NCBI RefSeq assembly: GCF_000974685.2
Contig: NZ_AP018738.1
Coordinates: 1,178,001 to 1,242,000 of the forward strand
Direction: 5' to 3'
From: Ferriphaselus amnicola
GTDB lineage: Bacteria; Pseudomonadota; Gammaproteobacteria; Burkholderiales; Gallionellaceae
Length of the DNA: 64,000 nt
Shown here: one piece after another, positions 35,286-44,176 of the stretch
How the letters are laid out: each line of letters starts with the position of its first letter
Numbering within the stretch: the stretch's first letter is position 1
Translations under genes and position numbers: made by a program
The notes under the pieces: model-generated
The model's database searches: none
Told to the model about the DNA's origin: nothing
What the model saw: the letters and a program-made list of their open reading frames with translations, nothing else

Positions 35286-36831
35286 CGCCCGCACAGAAGG
35301 ATGGTCAGAACTGGAGCTGGATCTGCTCCGCTCTGAACTTGAGACGCTGTATCAAGTCAGTCGGGTTCTGTCGCGCTCGCTCAACTTCAAAGAGACTCTG
35401 GACGGCGTGCTGCATGCGCTGCACGAAGGCATGGCCTTTGAGCGCGGCATGGTCAGCTTGATGGATGCCGCCAGTGGCGAGCTACAAGTGTCGCTGGTTT
35501 ATGGCGTGTCCGACACCGTCACCGAAGAGATCAGTTACCTGCCTGGCGAAGGCATCGTCGGCACCATCCTCAAAACCGGCAACAGTATTGCGGTCAAGTG
35601 CATCATGGACGAACCGCGTTTCCTGTCGCGCCTTGGCATCTATAACCCGATGGGTTCCTTCGTCGGTGTGCCGATTCGTATCGGCAAGAAAGTCGCTGGG
35701 GTACTCGCCGCTCAACCGTCGCCCAATGTGTCGAAGGTACTGAGCGAATACCAGCGCTTTCTGGAGATGGTCGCTAACCTGATCGGTCAGAGCGTGCGCC
35801 TGTCGCACGAAGTCGCACAAGAGAAGCAAGAGATCGTGGAAGAGCGCGATGTGCTCCGCCGCACCGTGCGTGGCCAGTTCGGCTTCGACAACATCATCGG
35901 CCACACCCAGCCGATGCGGCGCATCTTCGAGCAAGTGCGGCTAGTGGCGAAGTGGAACACCACCGTGTTGATACGCGGCGAGACCGGCACGGGTAAAGAG
36001 TTGATCGCCAACGCCATCCATTACAACTCACCGCGCGCACGCGGCAGTTTCGTCAAACTCAACTGTGCGGCGCTGCCCGAGACCTTGTTGGAAAGCGAAT
36101 TGTTCGGCCACGAAAAAGGCGCATTCACCGGCGCTGTGGCGCAACGCAAAGGACGTTTCGAGCAGGCCGAAGGCGGCACGGTGTTCCTCGACGAGATCGG
36201 CGAGATCTCCGCTTCGTTCCAAGCCAAGCTGTTGCGCGTGTTGCAAGAAGGCGAGCTTGAGCGCGTGGGCGGCACCAAGACCATCAAAGTCGATGTGCGC
36301 GTAGTCGCAGCGACCCACCGCGACCTCGAAGCCGAAGTCGAAAAAGGGCGCTTCCGCGAAGACTTGTACTACCGCCTCAATGTGATGCCGCTCTACCTGC
36401 CGCCGCTGCGCGAACGCATGGAAGACATCCCCGACATCGCCCGCTTTCTGGTGGAAAAACTGGGGACGCAACAAGGTCGCCCGCTCAGTCTGACCGATAC
36501 TGCGATGCGCGTACTGCTGCATCACGATTGGCCGGGCAACGTGCGGGAACTGGAGAACTGTCTGGAGCGTGCAGCGGTGATGACTGAGGGCAACACCATC
36601 GACCGCGACACCATTCTGGTCACCGGCATCGAAGAAAAGATTTCCGCCAGTCGTGGCGCGATTCAGAGTCTGGACTTGGACGACCCGAATCTGGACGAGC
36701 GTGAGAAAGTCATCGCTGCCTTGGAGCAAGCCGGTTGGGTACAAGCCAAGGCCGCGCGCCTGCTCGACATGACTCCACGCCAGATTGCCTATCGCATTCA
36801 GACGCTAAATATCAAGGTAAGGCAACTCTAG
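35278..36831 (+). CDS. nifA: Nif-specific sigma-54 activator NifA
   Basis: Enhancer-binding protein that opens sigma-54 promoters of nif genes. 517 residues: N-terminal GAF domain (about 25-170), AAA+ domain with Walker A GETGTGK (234-240), the sigma-54-contacting GAFTGA loop (281-286), Walker B VFLDEIGE (302-309) and sensor II region, then a C-terminal FIS-type helix-turn-helix (about 488-512). The linker after the AAA+ domain has no C-x4-C pair, so this is the NifL-regulated rather than the directly oxygen-sensitive type. Translationally coupled to nifL. Confidence 0.96.
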   Translation: MSNARTEGWSELELDLLRSELETLYQVSRVLSRSLNFKETLDGVLHALHEGMAFERGMVSLMDAASGELQVSLVYGVSDTVTEEISYLPGEGIVGTILKTGNSIAVKCIMDEPRFLSRLGIYNPMGSFVGVPIRIGKKVAGVLAAQPSPNVSKVLSEYQRFLEMVANLIGQSVRLSHEVAQEKQEIVEERDVLRRTVRGQFGFDNIIGHTQPMRRIFEQVRLVAKWNTTVLIRGETGTGKELIANAIHYNSPRARGSFVKLNCAALPETLLESELFGHEKGAFTGAVAQRKGRFEQAEGGTVFLDEIGEISASFQAKLLRVLQEGELERVGGTKTIKVDVRVVAATHRDLEAEVEKGRFREDLYYRLNVMPLYLPPLRERMEDIPDIARFLVEKLGTQQGRPLSLTDTAMRVLLHHDWPGNVRELENCLERAAVMTEGNTIDRDTILVTGIEEKISASRGAIQSLDLDDPNLDEREKVIAALEQAGWVQAKAARLLDMTPRQIAYRIQTLNIKVRQL

Positions 36832-36838
36832 CGATACA

Positions 36839-36853
36839 GGCATGTAACTTGCT
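36839..36853 (+). promoter_or_regulatory. Sigma-54 promoter of the nif11 gene
   Basis: GGCAT-GTAAC-TTGCT, one change from consensus, beginning 8 bp after the nifA stop. No TGT-N10-ACA site was found in the 200 bp upstream, which lie in nifA. Confidence 0.7.
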
Positions 36854-36900
36854 GACTGAGTGATAAGGCTGACAAAACCGACAATTCAGCCGACATGAGT

Positions 36901-36918
36901 GGGAAGCTCAGGCTTCCC
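36901..36918 (+). other. Leader hairpin before nif11
   Basis: GGGAAGC-TCAG-GCTTCCC, a perfect 7-bp stem in the predicted 5' untranslated leader. No U tract follows, so more likely an mRNA stability element than a terminator. Confidence 0.5.
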
Positions 36919-36951
36919 TCGCATCCTTAACCTGAAATTTAGAGACCCGAT

Positions 36952-37170
36952 ATGGCCATCAAAGACATCAAAGGCTTTTCCGACAAAGCCAAGACAGACC
37001 CCGCACTTAAAGAGCAACTGCTCGCCTGTCAAAAGGTGCGCGAGCTACTCACTCTTGCGCGTGAAAATGGATTCAATTTTATCGAAGATGAACTGTATCC
37101 GCCCAATGAGCCGCAATTCACCGCCGACCAGCTTTCAGAGCGCATGGCCAAAGCCCTGCTGCGAGCCTAA
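36952..37170 (+). CDS. Nif11 family protein
   Basis: 72-residue Nif11-domain protein (KDIKGFSDKAKTDPALKEQL, LLTLARENGFNFIEDEL). Members occur in nif clusters with unknown function, and the same fold serves as leader of some modified peptides; no double-glycine cleavage site or modification enzyme is seen here, so it is taken as the nif-linked form. It has its own sigma-54-like promoter and lies 3 bp from the next gene. Confidence 0.85.
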   Translation: MAIKDIKGFSDKAKTDPALKEQLLACQKVRELLTLARENGFNFIEDELYPPNEPQFTADQLSERMAKALLRA

Positions 37171-37173
37171 GCG

Positions 37174-37482
37174 ATGAGTTCCACTCACGTGGAGAACCGG
37201 GAGATTTCCCGGTTTTTTGTCACCTACACCGGCGTCAAGCTGCCCTTCAAACTGGTCAACGAATTGCAGCCCAGCGAAGTTGAGAATCGCAATACCTACT
37301 TTCGCGGCTACTTCGATGCGCAAGACAGACTCTCCGGCTTCGACAAACTTGCCTACGGCGAGATCGAGCTAAAACACCGCTACACCTACCATGCCAATGG
37401 CAAACTTGAGCGGGCTCAGATCACCGATATCGATGGTGAGATCACTGAAATGACATTCGATGCCGAGAACATCGCTGGGTGA
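37174..37482 (+). CDS. Small nif-region protein (DUF6156-like)
   Basis: 102 residues, beta-rich, with FFVTYTGVKLPFKLVNEL, NRNTYFRGYFDAQDRL and YHANGKLERAQI. From memory it resembles the DUF6156 proteins of betaproteobacterial nif clusters; that name is a weak call. It starts 3 bp after the Nif11 gene and likely shares its transcript. A weak stem GTAGG-CTCAC-CCTAC followed by TTT at 37559-37576 may end it. Confidence 0.65.
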   Translation: MSSTHVENREISRFFVTYTGVKLPFKLVNELQPSEVENRNTYFRGYFDAQDRLSGFDKLAYGEIELKHRYTYHANGKLERAQITDIDGEITEMTFDAENIAG

Positions 37483-37592
37483 ATCCAGCCTCGGCCAAGG
37501 TCTGCTGGCTGACCTCATTTGCTTGCGAAGCCGTCATTACAAACCCGCAGAATTTTGGGTAGGCTCACCCTACTTTCTCACTGCTTCTCTTC

Positions 37593-38006
37593 TTAGTGCT
37601 CAAGTGCTTCGTGCCAGTTAAGCCACTGTAAGCCTTGCACACGGGAAAATTCGCGCACATTGCGCGTCACCAGAGTGGCCTGATAACGTAATGCCGTGGC
37701 AGCAATCAACGTATCGTGCGGACCGATGGGCGTGCCGGCGGCCTCAAGCTCGGCGCGAATACGGGCGGCGTAAGCTGCGCATTCGCTATCAAACGACAAA
37801 ACCTGCATTGGTCGCAGCAGCGCGGTTAATGCCGTTAGACGTGGATTAGCCGCTTCCGACGGCAAACGTAAAAGACCGTAACGCAGCTCGTACTCCACAA
37901 TAGCGGGCACGCCAATATCGGCAGGAGAAAGGGCTTGCAGGCGCGGCACTACTTGTGGATCGCCGCGAAAGTAGTAACTGATGGTGTTGCTATCGAGAAT
38001 CAACAT
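37593..38006 (-). CDS. vapC: VapC-family PIN-domain toxin
   Basis: 137-residue PIN ribonuclease, the toxin of a type II toxin-antitoxin pair. Acidic metal-binding residues are present: LDSNTISYYF (Asp5), VEYELRYGL (Glu), GPHDTLIAATA (Asp), with TRNVREFSRVQGL near the end. It starts 9 bp after the antitoxin gene. The target RNA cannot be told. Confidence 0.9.
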   Translation of the reverse strand: MLILDSNTISYYFRGDPQVVPRLQALSPADIGVPAIVEYELRYGLLRLPSEAANPRLTALTALLRPMQVLSFDSECAAYAARIRAELEAAGTPIGPHDTLIAATALRYQATLVTRNVREFSRVQGLQWLNWHEALEH

Positions 38007-38015
38007 GGCAAGAAA

Positions 38016-38246
38016 TCAAAAGCCAATGCGGGGCAAATCATCTGCCTTCGAGACAGGGCTTTCTTCACGCAAGGGGAAATCGGCAAAGTGGCCCGCCAAA
38101 GCTAGACAATCTTGCGGCCACTCATGTCCTGCGTATTTGCGGATCATTTCCGCTACCCAACGGCTTTTCGATACTCCATTGGCCTGCGCGGCCTGATCCA
38201 CCAGCGCTTGCGTGGCATCATCCAGATATAGCGTGATTTGTGACAT
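38016..38246 (-). CDS. vapB: VapB-type ribbon-helix-helix antitoxin
   Basis: 76 residues starting SQITLYLDDATQALVDQAAQ, a ribbon-helix-helix DNA-binding start, followed by a toxin-wrapping tail. The ATG at 38246 has GGAG 7 bp upstream; 14 open codons further upstream are ignored. It would neutralise VapC and repress the operon through the palindrome just upstream. Confidence 0.87.
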   Translation of the reverse strand: MSQITLYLDDATQALVDQAAQANGVSKSRWVAEMIRKYAGHEWPQDCLALAGHFADFPLREESPVSKADDLPRIGF

Positions 38247-38274
38247 GGCGAAACTCCTTACAATGTGAACTGGC

Positions 38275-38315
38275 AAGTATATTTGCAATTATACTTACTG
38301 GAGCCAATTCGTCAA
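38275..38315 (-). promoter_or_regulatory. vapBC promoter with overlapping operator
   Basis: On the minus strand TTGACG (38310-38315), 16-bp spacer, TATAAT (38288-38293). The -10 box lies in an inverted repeat AAGTATA...TATACTT (38275-38281 and 38290-38296), the expected place for autorepression. Confidence 0.65.
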
Positions 38316-38337
38316 AATTAAGACCGCCGCATCGGTA

Positions 38338-38523
38338 TCACTTATCCCTTAACCGGTTTTCTATCACGTAGTAAGTCAGCTCGGCGTTATTCTTCAAGTT
38401 CATTTTTTCTAAGATATGCGCACGGTAAGTGCTGACCGTTTTGACACTCAGCGACAATGATTCGGCAATTTCAGACACTTTTTTGCCAGCTCCGATCAAG
38501 CGCAGAACTTGATATTCCCTGTC
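38338..38523 (-). pseudogene. LuxR-type regulator, 5' part lost at IS21
   Basis: Only the C-terminal 61 residues remain, from DREYQVLRLIGAGKK to the stop. They form a complete LuxR/FixJ-type helix-turn-helix (VSEIAESLSLSVKTVSTYR, HILEKMNLKNNAEL). The receiver or sensor domain and promoter are gone; the codon before the first remaining Asp is the first codon of the IS21 left end. The frame continues 28 codons into the IS, but that part has no family similarity. Probably non-functional. Confidence 0.88.
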
Positions 38524-38586
38524 TGTTGAATTGCACCCAAAACTGACCCACCTAGCGCAGTAAATTGCATCCAAATTTGACCCACG
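38524..38586 (+). repeat. IS21 left terminal repeats
   Basis: Outer repeat 38524-38552; inner copy TTGCATCCAAATTTGACCCA at 38565-38584 extending to 38586. Confidence 0.85.
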
Positions 38587-38639
38587 TATAGATACTGTCC
38601 TGCTCAATATTTGAGCGGGAACAAACAGGAGTGATCAAC

Positions 38640-40154
38640 GTGGCGATATTAAGCAGCATCAGGCGCTGGCATTTGCGCGACAACATGCCCATCAGAGAGA
38701 TCGTTCGAAGGACCGGACTCTCCCGCAACACCATCAGGAAGTATTTGACCAACAAAGTCGTTGAGCCCAAGTACCCCAAGCGTAAGACCCCCAGCAAGCT
38801 CGACGACTATGCCGTCAAGCTAACTGCATGGCTAAAGACCGAAGCTGGCAAAGGACGCAAACAGAAGCGTAGTCTCAAGCAACTGCACAGCGACTTGGTG
38901 CAGCTAGGCTTCACAGGCTCCTACGACCGAGTGGTTGCCTTCGCTAAACGATGGCGACAGCAACAACAAGAACAGGCGCAGACGGCGGGACGCGGCACCT
39001 TCATTCCGCTCATCTTTGCACCTGGTGAAGCCTTCCAGTTCGATTGGAGCGAAGACTGGGCCGTCATCGCGGGAGAACGCACCAAACTTCAGATTGCTCA
39101 CTTCAAACTCAGTCACAGTCGAGCCTTCTATCTGCGTGCCTATCCGTTGCAGACACACGAGATGCTGTTCGACGCACACAACCATGCCTTCGCTGTCTTC
39201 GACGGCGTGCCTGCGCGTGGCATCTACGACAACATGCGCACCGCAGTAGACAAGGTCCGACGCGGCAAACAACGCGACGTCAATATCCGCTTCTCTGCCA
39301 TGGTGAGCCACTACCTGTTCGATGCTGAATTCTGCAATCCAGCTTCCGGTTGGGAGAAAGGACAGATTGAGAAAAACGTACAAGATGCAAGGCATCGCAT
39401 CTGGAACAAACTCCCCGCGTTTGGGAGTCTGCATGAACTCAATGACTGGCTACATCAACGCTGCCTGTCGCTCTGGAAAGAACTCCCTCATCCCCTACAA
39501 TCGGAACGTCGTATCGCAGATGTCTATGCGGACGAACATCCTTGCCTGATGGCGCTGTCCTGCCCATTTGATGGATTTGTTGAACACGTCAAACGCGTGT
39601 CGCCGACTTGCTTGGTCATGTTCGAGCGTAACCGCTACAGTGTTCCGGCCTCCTATGCCAACCGCCCCATCAGCCTGAGGGTGTATGCCGACAAGCTGTT
39701 GTTCGTAGCTGAATCTCAAATCATTGCCGAGCATGTGCGGATGATTTCGAATAAGCATGCTCATGGTCAGACGATCTACGACTGGCGTCATTACCTGAGC
39801 GTGCTTCAACGCAAGCCAGGTGCATTGCGCAACGGTGCACCGTTCGCTGAACTACCCGAAGGCTTCAAGCATTTGCAGAACATCTTGCTCAAGCGACTGG
39901 GTGGAGATCGGGAGATGGTAGAAATCTTAGCCCTCGTCTTACAGCACGATGAAGCTGCCGTGCTCACAGCAGTCGAGTTGGCCCTAGAGAGCGGTGTGCC
40001 ATCCAAGCAGCATGTGCTCAATCTGCTGACGCGACTGATTGAGCCTGCACCACCAGCCCCTGTTGATACGCCGGCCCATCTGACGCTCGTGGTCGAGCCG
40101 CAGTCTAACGTTAGCCGCTATGACCAATTGAGGGAGGTGCGCCATGCAGCATGA
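38640..40154 (+). CDS. istA: IS21 transposase IstA
   Basis: 504-residue DDE transposase. N-terminal helix-turn-helix ([21 protein letters not shown]), catalytic core with FQFDWSEDW (first Asp), [10 protein letters not shown] (second Asp) and [12 protein letters not shown] (Glu), then a C-terminal IstB-contact region. Two GTG starts are in frame; the one at 38640 has AGGAG at 7-bp spacing. Overlaps istB by 11 bp. The product looks intact. Confidence 0.95.
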   Translation: MAILSSIRRWHLRDNMPIREIVRRTGLSRNTIRKYLTNKVVEPKYPKRKTPSKLDDYAVKLTAWLKTEAGKGRKQKRSLKQLHSDLVQLGFTGSYDRVVAFAKRWRQQQQEQAQTAGRGTFIPLIFAPGEAFQFDWSEDWAVIAGERTKLQIAHFKLSHSRAFYLRAYPLQTHEMLFDAHNHAFAVFDGVPARGIYDNMRTAVDKVRRGKQRDVNIRFSAMVSHYLFDAEFCNPASGWEKGQIEKNVQDARHRIWNKLPAFGSLHELNDWLHQRCLSLWKELPHPLQSERRIADVYADEHPCLMALSCPFDGFVEHVKRVSPTCLVMFERNRYSVPASYANRPISLRVYADKLLFVAESQIIAEHVRMISNKHAHGQTIYDWRHYLSVLQRKPGALRNGAPFAELPEGFKHLQNILLKRLGGDREMVEILALVLQHDEAAVLTAVELALESGVPSKQHVLNLLTRLIEPAPPAPVDTPAHLTLVVEPQSNVSRYDQLREVRHAA

Positions 40155-40920
40155 AGCCATGATCACCACGCTCAAGAGCATCAAGTTATACGGCATGGCG
40201 CAGGCGGTGGATGAACTGGCTAGCCAAGGTTCACCTGCCTATCAGAGTGCACAAGTGATGTTGAGTACCTTGCTCAAGGCCGAGATGGCGGAACGCGAGG
40301 TACGCTCTATCGCCTACCAGATGAAGGCATCCCGTTTCCCAGTCTACCGTGACTTGGCGAGTTTCGACTTCAGCCAGAGCGTGGTGAACGAGGCACTCAT
40401 CCGGCAGTTGCATCGATGCGAGTTCTTGGATCAGGCACACAATGTGGTGCTGGTCGGAGGCCCTGGCACGGGCAAGACGCATCTGGCGACGGCACTCGGT
40501 GTGCAGGCGGTGCAACATCAGCATCGTCGAGTCAGGTTCTTCTCGACCATTGAGTTGGTGAATGCGTTGGAGTTGGAGAAGGCTGCGGGCAAACAGGGGC
40601 AGATTGCTAACCGGATGATGTATGCCGATCTGGTGATTCTGGATGAGTTGGGCTATCTGCCGTTCAGCCAAGCGGGAGGTGCATTACTGTTCCACTTCAT
40701 TGGCAAACTCTATGAGCGCACGAGTCTTGTGATCACGACCAACTTAAGCTTCGCTGAATGGGGCTGTGTGTTCGGGGATGCAAAGATGACAACGGCGTTG
40801 CTCGACAGGTTGACGCACCACTGCCACATCGTGGAGTCCGGCAACGACAGTTACCGCTTCAGAAACAGTTCAACTCAATCGGGAAAGGAGGGCAAAAACA
40901 GAAAACTATCCACAACTTGA
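40144..40920 (+). CDS. istB: IS21 helper ATPase IstB
   Basis: 258-residue AAA+ protein that directs IstA to target DNA. Walker [13 protein letters not shown], Walker [15 protein letters not shown] and sensor motif TTNLSFAEW are present. The last residues run into the right end repeats region. Intact, so the element may be mobile. Confidence 0.95.
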   Translation: MQHEAMITTLKSIKLYGMAQAVDELASQGSPAYQSAQVMLSTLLKAEMAEREVRSIAYQMKASRFPVYRDLASFDFSQSVVNEALIRQLHRCEFLDQAHNVVLVGGPGTGKTHLATALGVQAVQHQHRRVRFFSTIELVNALELEKAAGKQGQIANRMMYADLVILDELGYLPFSQAGGALLFHFIGKLYERTSLVITTNLSFAEWGCVFGDAKMTTALLDRLTHHCHIVESGNDSYRFRNSSTQSGKEGKNRKLSTT

Positions 40921-40940
40921 AACGTTCAGAGATAATTCAA

Positions 40941-40994
40941 GGGTGGGTCAAAGTTCAATGCAATTGGTGGGTCAGTTTTACACGCAATTCAACA
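40941..40994 (+). repeat. IS21 right terminal repeats
   Basis: Inner copy 40941-40963 and outer repeat 40966-40994 (GGTGGGTCAG...CAATTCAACA), inverted relative to the left end. Confidence 0.85.
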
Positions 40995-41372
40995 CCCCGC
41001 ATCGAGCTAGTGATTCGCATCACCGAGAACACCACCGATCTGCGTGCCAACGAGCATGACGACCTGCTGCAACTGCTACTCGACGAGCGCGCTGGACGCG
41101 ATTCTTCCGAGCTATGGATGGCTCACATCGTCGCCACCGCCTGTCTTGCCAGTGACCACCTCTGGCAAGATCTCGGCCTGTGGTCACGCGAGCACCTCAG
41201 TCGCCTGATGAACGACAACTTCCCTGCGCTGGCGGCGAAGAACGTCCACGACATGAAGTGGAAGAAATTCCTCTACAAGCAACTGTGCGAACGCGAAGGC
41301 ATCAACGCTTGTCGCGCACCGAGTTGTGAGTATTGCACTGACTATCTGAAATGCTTCGGGCCGGAAGAGTAG
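40995..41372 (+). pseudogene. nifQ: nifQ, 5' end lost at IS21
   Basis: NifQ is an Fe-S protein that supplies molybdenum for FeMo-cofactor assembly. The C-terminal 125 residues remain, with HIVATACLASDHLWQDLGL, MKWKKFLYKQLCEREG and the metal motif C-x4-C-x2-C-x5-C (CRAPSCEYCTDYLKC). Full NifQ is about 170-190 residues, so roughly 50 N-terminal residues are missing. The frame stays open into the IS right end to an ATG at 40758, so a chimeric protein is conceivable; GTG at 41010 is the first internal start but lacks a ribosome site. Ends 7 bp before draG. Confidence 0.88.
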
Positions 41373-41379
41373 CCCGCCT

Positions 41380-42273
41380 ATGATTGCCACCGACCATGCC
41401 GTCGCCGCCTATCTCGGCCTCGCCATCGGTGATGCGCTGGGTTCGACCGTGGAGTTCATGACCCCGCGCGAGATCGTGGCGAAATATCAAGTGCATGACC
41501 AGCTGATCGGCGGCGGCTGGTTACATCTTAAACCGGGACAAGTCACCGACGACACCACGATGGCGCTGGCTTTGGGCGAGTCTATCCTCAAACAGGGCAA
41601 GGTCGATGCGCTAGCGGCGGCGCAGGCGTTCGACGGATGGATGCGCGCCAAGCCCGTGGACATCGGCAACACTGTGCGGCGCAACCTGCTGCAATTTCGC
41701 AAGACGGGAAACCCAGCAGCGCCCTACTCCGACCATGACGCAGGCAACGGTGCTGCGATGCGCCTGCTGCCCGTGGCACTGGCCACTCTCGGCCAGCCAG
41801 AGGAGTCCGTGCGCGCTGCCAGCCGCGCCCAAGCCCACGTCACTCACCACTGCGCGCTGTCTGATGCAGCCTGCGAGTGTCTGGTGATGATGGTGCAGGA
41901 TGCACTGCGCGGTGCGAGCAAAAATGAATTACTGCACCGGCACGCCCACCCGCTCGCCGCTCGCCATCCCGAATTCAAATTCCGCGCCGTGCGCCAGCAA
42001 AGCAACCCCAGCGGCTACGTCGCCGACACGATGCAAGCCGTATTCCAGAGTTTCTTCGACACGGATGATTTCAGAGGATGCCTGATCGACGTGGTCAATC
42101 GAGGTGGCGATGCAGACACCACCGGTGCCATCGCTGGGATGCTGGCAGGCGCGTTGTACGGACTGGAGGCGATACCGAAGGTCTGGCTCGGTGCACTGGA
42201 TGACAATATCCTGCGCGCTTGCGAAGCCCAAACGCACGCGCTACTGGAAGCTTCCAACACATTCTTAAGCTGA
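41380..42273 (+). CDS. draG: ADP-ribosyl-[dinitrogen reductase] hydrolase
   Basis: Removes ADP-ribose from the Arg of nitrogenase reductase, switching nitrogenase back on when ammonium falls. 297 residues with the di-manganese ligand motifs GDALGSTVEF, TDDTTMA, and NRGGDADTTGAIAG. Lies 7 bp after the nifQ remnant. The partner transferase gene draT, usually nearby, is not in the window. Members of this fold also act on other ADP-ribosylated targets, but the nif setting favours DraG. Confidence 0.88.
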   Translation: MIATDHAVAAYLGLAIGDALGSTVEFMTPREIVAKYQVHDQLIGGGWLHLKPGQVTDDTTMALALGESILKQGKVDALAAAQAFDGWMRAKPVDIGNTVRRNLLQFRKTGNPAAPYSDHDAGNGAAMRLLPVALATLGQPEESVRAASRAQAHVTHHCALSDAACECLVMMVQDALRGASKNELLHRHAHPLAARHPEFKFRAVRQQSNPSGYVADTMQAVFQSFFDTDDFRGCLIDVVNRGGDADTTGAIAGMLAGALYGLEAIPKVWLGALDDNILRACEAQTHALLEASNTFLS

Positions 42274-42323
42274 GGCTGTCCTCAAAACAGCGGGAAACTG
42301 CTCATCAGGCGGGCTAGGATTTC

Positions 42324-43265
42324 TCACTCTCGCAGAGTTTCCTTCTTCTTCCTCAATGTGTTGACGACGACATCTCGCGTTAAGTGTGATGCGAAAAGTT
42401 CGATGAAGTGATAGGTATAGCCACGCAGGAACTCGTTGCGGCGCAACGCCAAACGAGTCACGTTGGATTTAAGCAGATGATCGAGCGGCAAGCGACGCAG
42501 GCGCACATCGCGTTCGGGCACGAAGGCCATCTCTGCGACGATACCAATGCCCAGTCCGAGATCGACGTAAGTTTTGATAACGTCAGCGTCGATGGCAGAC
42601 AAGACGATGTTCGGCGTCAACCCTTCGGCCTCAAAGGCCTGATTGATCTTGCTGCGTCCGCTGAAGGCGAAGTCATAGGTGATGATCGGGTACTCGGCCA
42701 GTTTGGCCAGCGTCAACTCGTCTTCGTTCAATAGCGGGTGATCCTGCGGCACGATCAGGCAGTGATGCCATTCGTAACATGGCAGCGTCACCAGTTCGTC
42801 ATATTGATCCAGCGCCTCGGTCGCGATGGCGATGTCGGCCTCGCCGTTCAAAGCTTGCTCGGCGATCTGGGTCGGATTGCCCTGATGCAGATTGAGTTTC
42901 ACCCCCGGATAGCGCTCGATGAACTGCTTCACCACCGGCGGCAAGGCATAGCGTGCCTGCGTGTGCGTGGTGGCGATCGTCAGCGAACCGGTGTCCTGAG
43001 AGCGGAACTCCTGCCCCACCAGTTTGAGATTGTCCGCTTCCAGCAACAGGCGCTGGGCGATGTCCAACACCAACCTGCCCGGCTCGGTGATGCTGGCGAT
43101 GCGCTTGCCGTTGCGTACAAAGATCTCGATGCCGAGTTCCTCTTCCAGCAACTTGATCTGCTTGCTGATGCCCGGCTGCGAAGTGTAGAGCGCGTCTGCC
43201 GCCTGCGAGATGTTCAGGTCGCGCCGGGCGATCTCTTGCAGATAGCGTAATTGCTGAAGGTTCAT
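42324..43265 (-). CDS. cysB: LysR-type regulator CysB
   Basis: Activator of sulfate assimilation that responds to O-acetylserine or N-acetylserine. 313 residues: winged helix-turn-helix (LNISQAADALYTSQPGISKQIK) and a periplasmic-binding-like effector domain (TIATTHTQARYALPP, GLGIGIVAEMAF) typical of CysB/Cbl. Divergent from the sulfur operon it should control. Confidence 0.92.
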   Translation of the reverse strand: MNLQQLRYLQEIARRDLNISQAADALYTSQPGISKQIKLLEEELGIEIFVRNGKRIASITEPGRLVLDIAQRLLLEADNLKLVGQEFRSQDTGSLTIATTHTQARYALPPVVKQFIERYPGVKLNLHQGNPTQIAEQALNGEADIAIATEALDQYDELVTLPCYEWHHCLIVPQDHPLLNEDELTLAKLAEYPIITYDFAFSGRSKINQAFEAEGLTPNIVLSAIDADVIKTYVDLGLGIGIVAEMAFVPERDVRLRRLPLDHLLKSNVTRLALRRNEFLRGYTYHFIELFASHLTRDVVVNTLRKKKETLRE

Positions 43266-43274
43266 TTTCGTATT

Positions 43275-43297
43275 CCTAATAACTAAATCGCATTAGG
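43275..43297. promoter_or_regulatory. Inverted repeat in the cysB intergenic region
   Basis: CCTAAT (43275-43280) and ATTAGG (43292-43297) flank 11 bp, directly before the cysB start and upstream of the divergent operon. Plausible CysB binding site; inferred from position. Confidence 0.45.
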
Positions 43298-43371
43298 TAA
43301 TAATACATCAGTCTTTGTGGATTATTAAGTCAGCCTTACCATGCGCGCCATTCACAACCCCCAAGGCAATC

Positions 43372-44157
43372 ATGGACTGGCTCTACACCTTATCAGGCTT
43401 CACCGTTGGCCTTATCGTCGGCGTTACCGGCGTGGGCGGTGGCTCGTTGATGACACCCTTGCTGGTGCTGCTGTTCGGTGTCTCACCCGCCACAGCCGTC
43501 GGCACCGACCTGCTCTATGCAGCGCTAACCAAGATGGGCGGCAGCTATGTCCACGGCAAGAAAGGTTCTGTGGATTGGCGTGTGGTCAAGCTGCTCGCAC
43601 TGGGCAGCTTGCCTGCCGCGCTGTTCAGCCTGTGGCTGCTGAAGAATCTCTCGCTGGATGAGAAAAGTCTGAAATCACTCATTACCAGTGTGTTGAGCGT
43701 AGCGCTGATCCTCACAGCCTTCGCCTTATATTTCAAACCTTGGCTGCAAAAACTGGGCCGCAGCAAGGATGGCGCTGTATTTGAGCTCCATGCCCATCAT
43801 CTGACGGGCGCGACGGTGGCAACCGGGGTGGTATTGGGCACGCTGGTGGCAATCTCTTCGGTCGGTGCGGGCGCGCTGGGCGGCGCAGTGTTGCTTTTCC
43901 TCTATCCACGCATGGCTACCGTCAAGATCGTTGGCACCGACATCGCCCACGCGGTGCCGCTGACGCTGGTCGCGGGTTTGGGGCACGCTGCACTCGGCAC
44001 CGTCAATTTCTCGTTGCTGGGCAGCTTGCTGCTTGGCTCCCTGCCCGGCATCTGGATCGGCAGCCACCTCAGCGCCCGCATCCCGGAAAAGGTATTGCGC
44101 TTGCTGCTGGCCACCATGCTGCTGATCATCGGCGCGAAACTGTTGTTCTACAAGTAA
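43372..44157 (+). CDS. TauE/SafE-family sulfite exporter-like protein
   Basis: 261-residue membrane protein with about eight helices and the paired motifs GVTGVGGGSLMTPLLVLLFG and SSVGAGALGGAVLLFLYP of TauE/SafE anion permeases. In a sulfate-reduction operon it likely moves sulfite or a related sulfur anion across the inner membrane. ATG at 43372 follows CCAAGG; 19 codons upstream are rejected because they precede this site. 19 bp before the sulfite reductase gene. Confidence 0.85.
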   Translation: MDWLYTLSGFTVGLIVGVTGVGGGSLMTPLLVLLFGVSPATAVGTDLLYAALTKMGGSYVHGKKGSVDWRVVKLLALGSLPAALFSLWLLKNLSLDEKSLKSLITSVLSVALILTAFALYFKPWLQKLGRSKDGAVFELHAHHLTGATVATGVVLGTLVAISSVGAGALGGAVLLFLYPRMATVKIVGTDIAHAVPLTLVAGLGHAALGTVNFSLLGSLLLGSLPGIWIGSHLSARIPEKVLRLLLATMLLIIGAKLLFYK

Positions 44158-44176
44158 TCTGAAGAAGGATAAGACC

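Larger units (their letters stand above)
38524..40994 (+). mobile_element. IS21-family insertion sequence
   Basis: 2,471 bp bounded by TGTTGAATTGC at the left and its inverse GCAATTCAACA at the right, carrying istA and istB in the usual overlapping order. The terminal 29-bp repeats end in CTGACCCACC, and each end has a second inner copy, the multiple terminal repeats typical of IS21. Left flank CCCTGTC and right flank CCCCGCA do not form a convincing target duplication. Confidence 0.92.

Noticed and set aside
36700-36838. NifA activator site upstream of the nif11 promoter
   Set aside because: No TGT-N10-ACA match in this stretch of nifA.
40758-40994. Independent gene start inside istB reading toward nifQ
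   Set aside because: The stretch within the IS is an alternate frame of istB and terminal repeats; only the part after 40994 shows nifQ similarity.
38517-41001. Target-site duplication of IS21
   Set aside because: Flanks CCCTGTC and CCCCGCA share only scattered bases, so not convincing.
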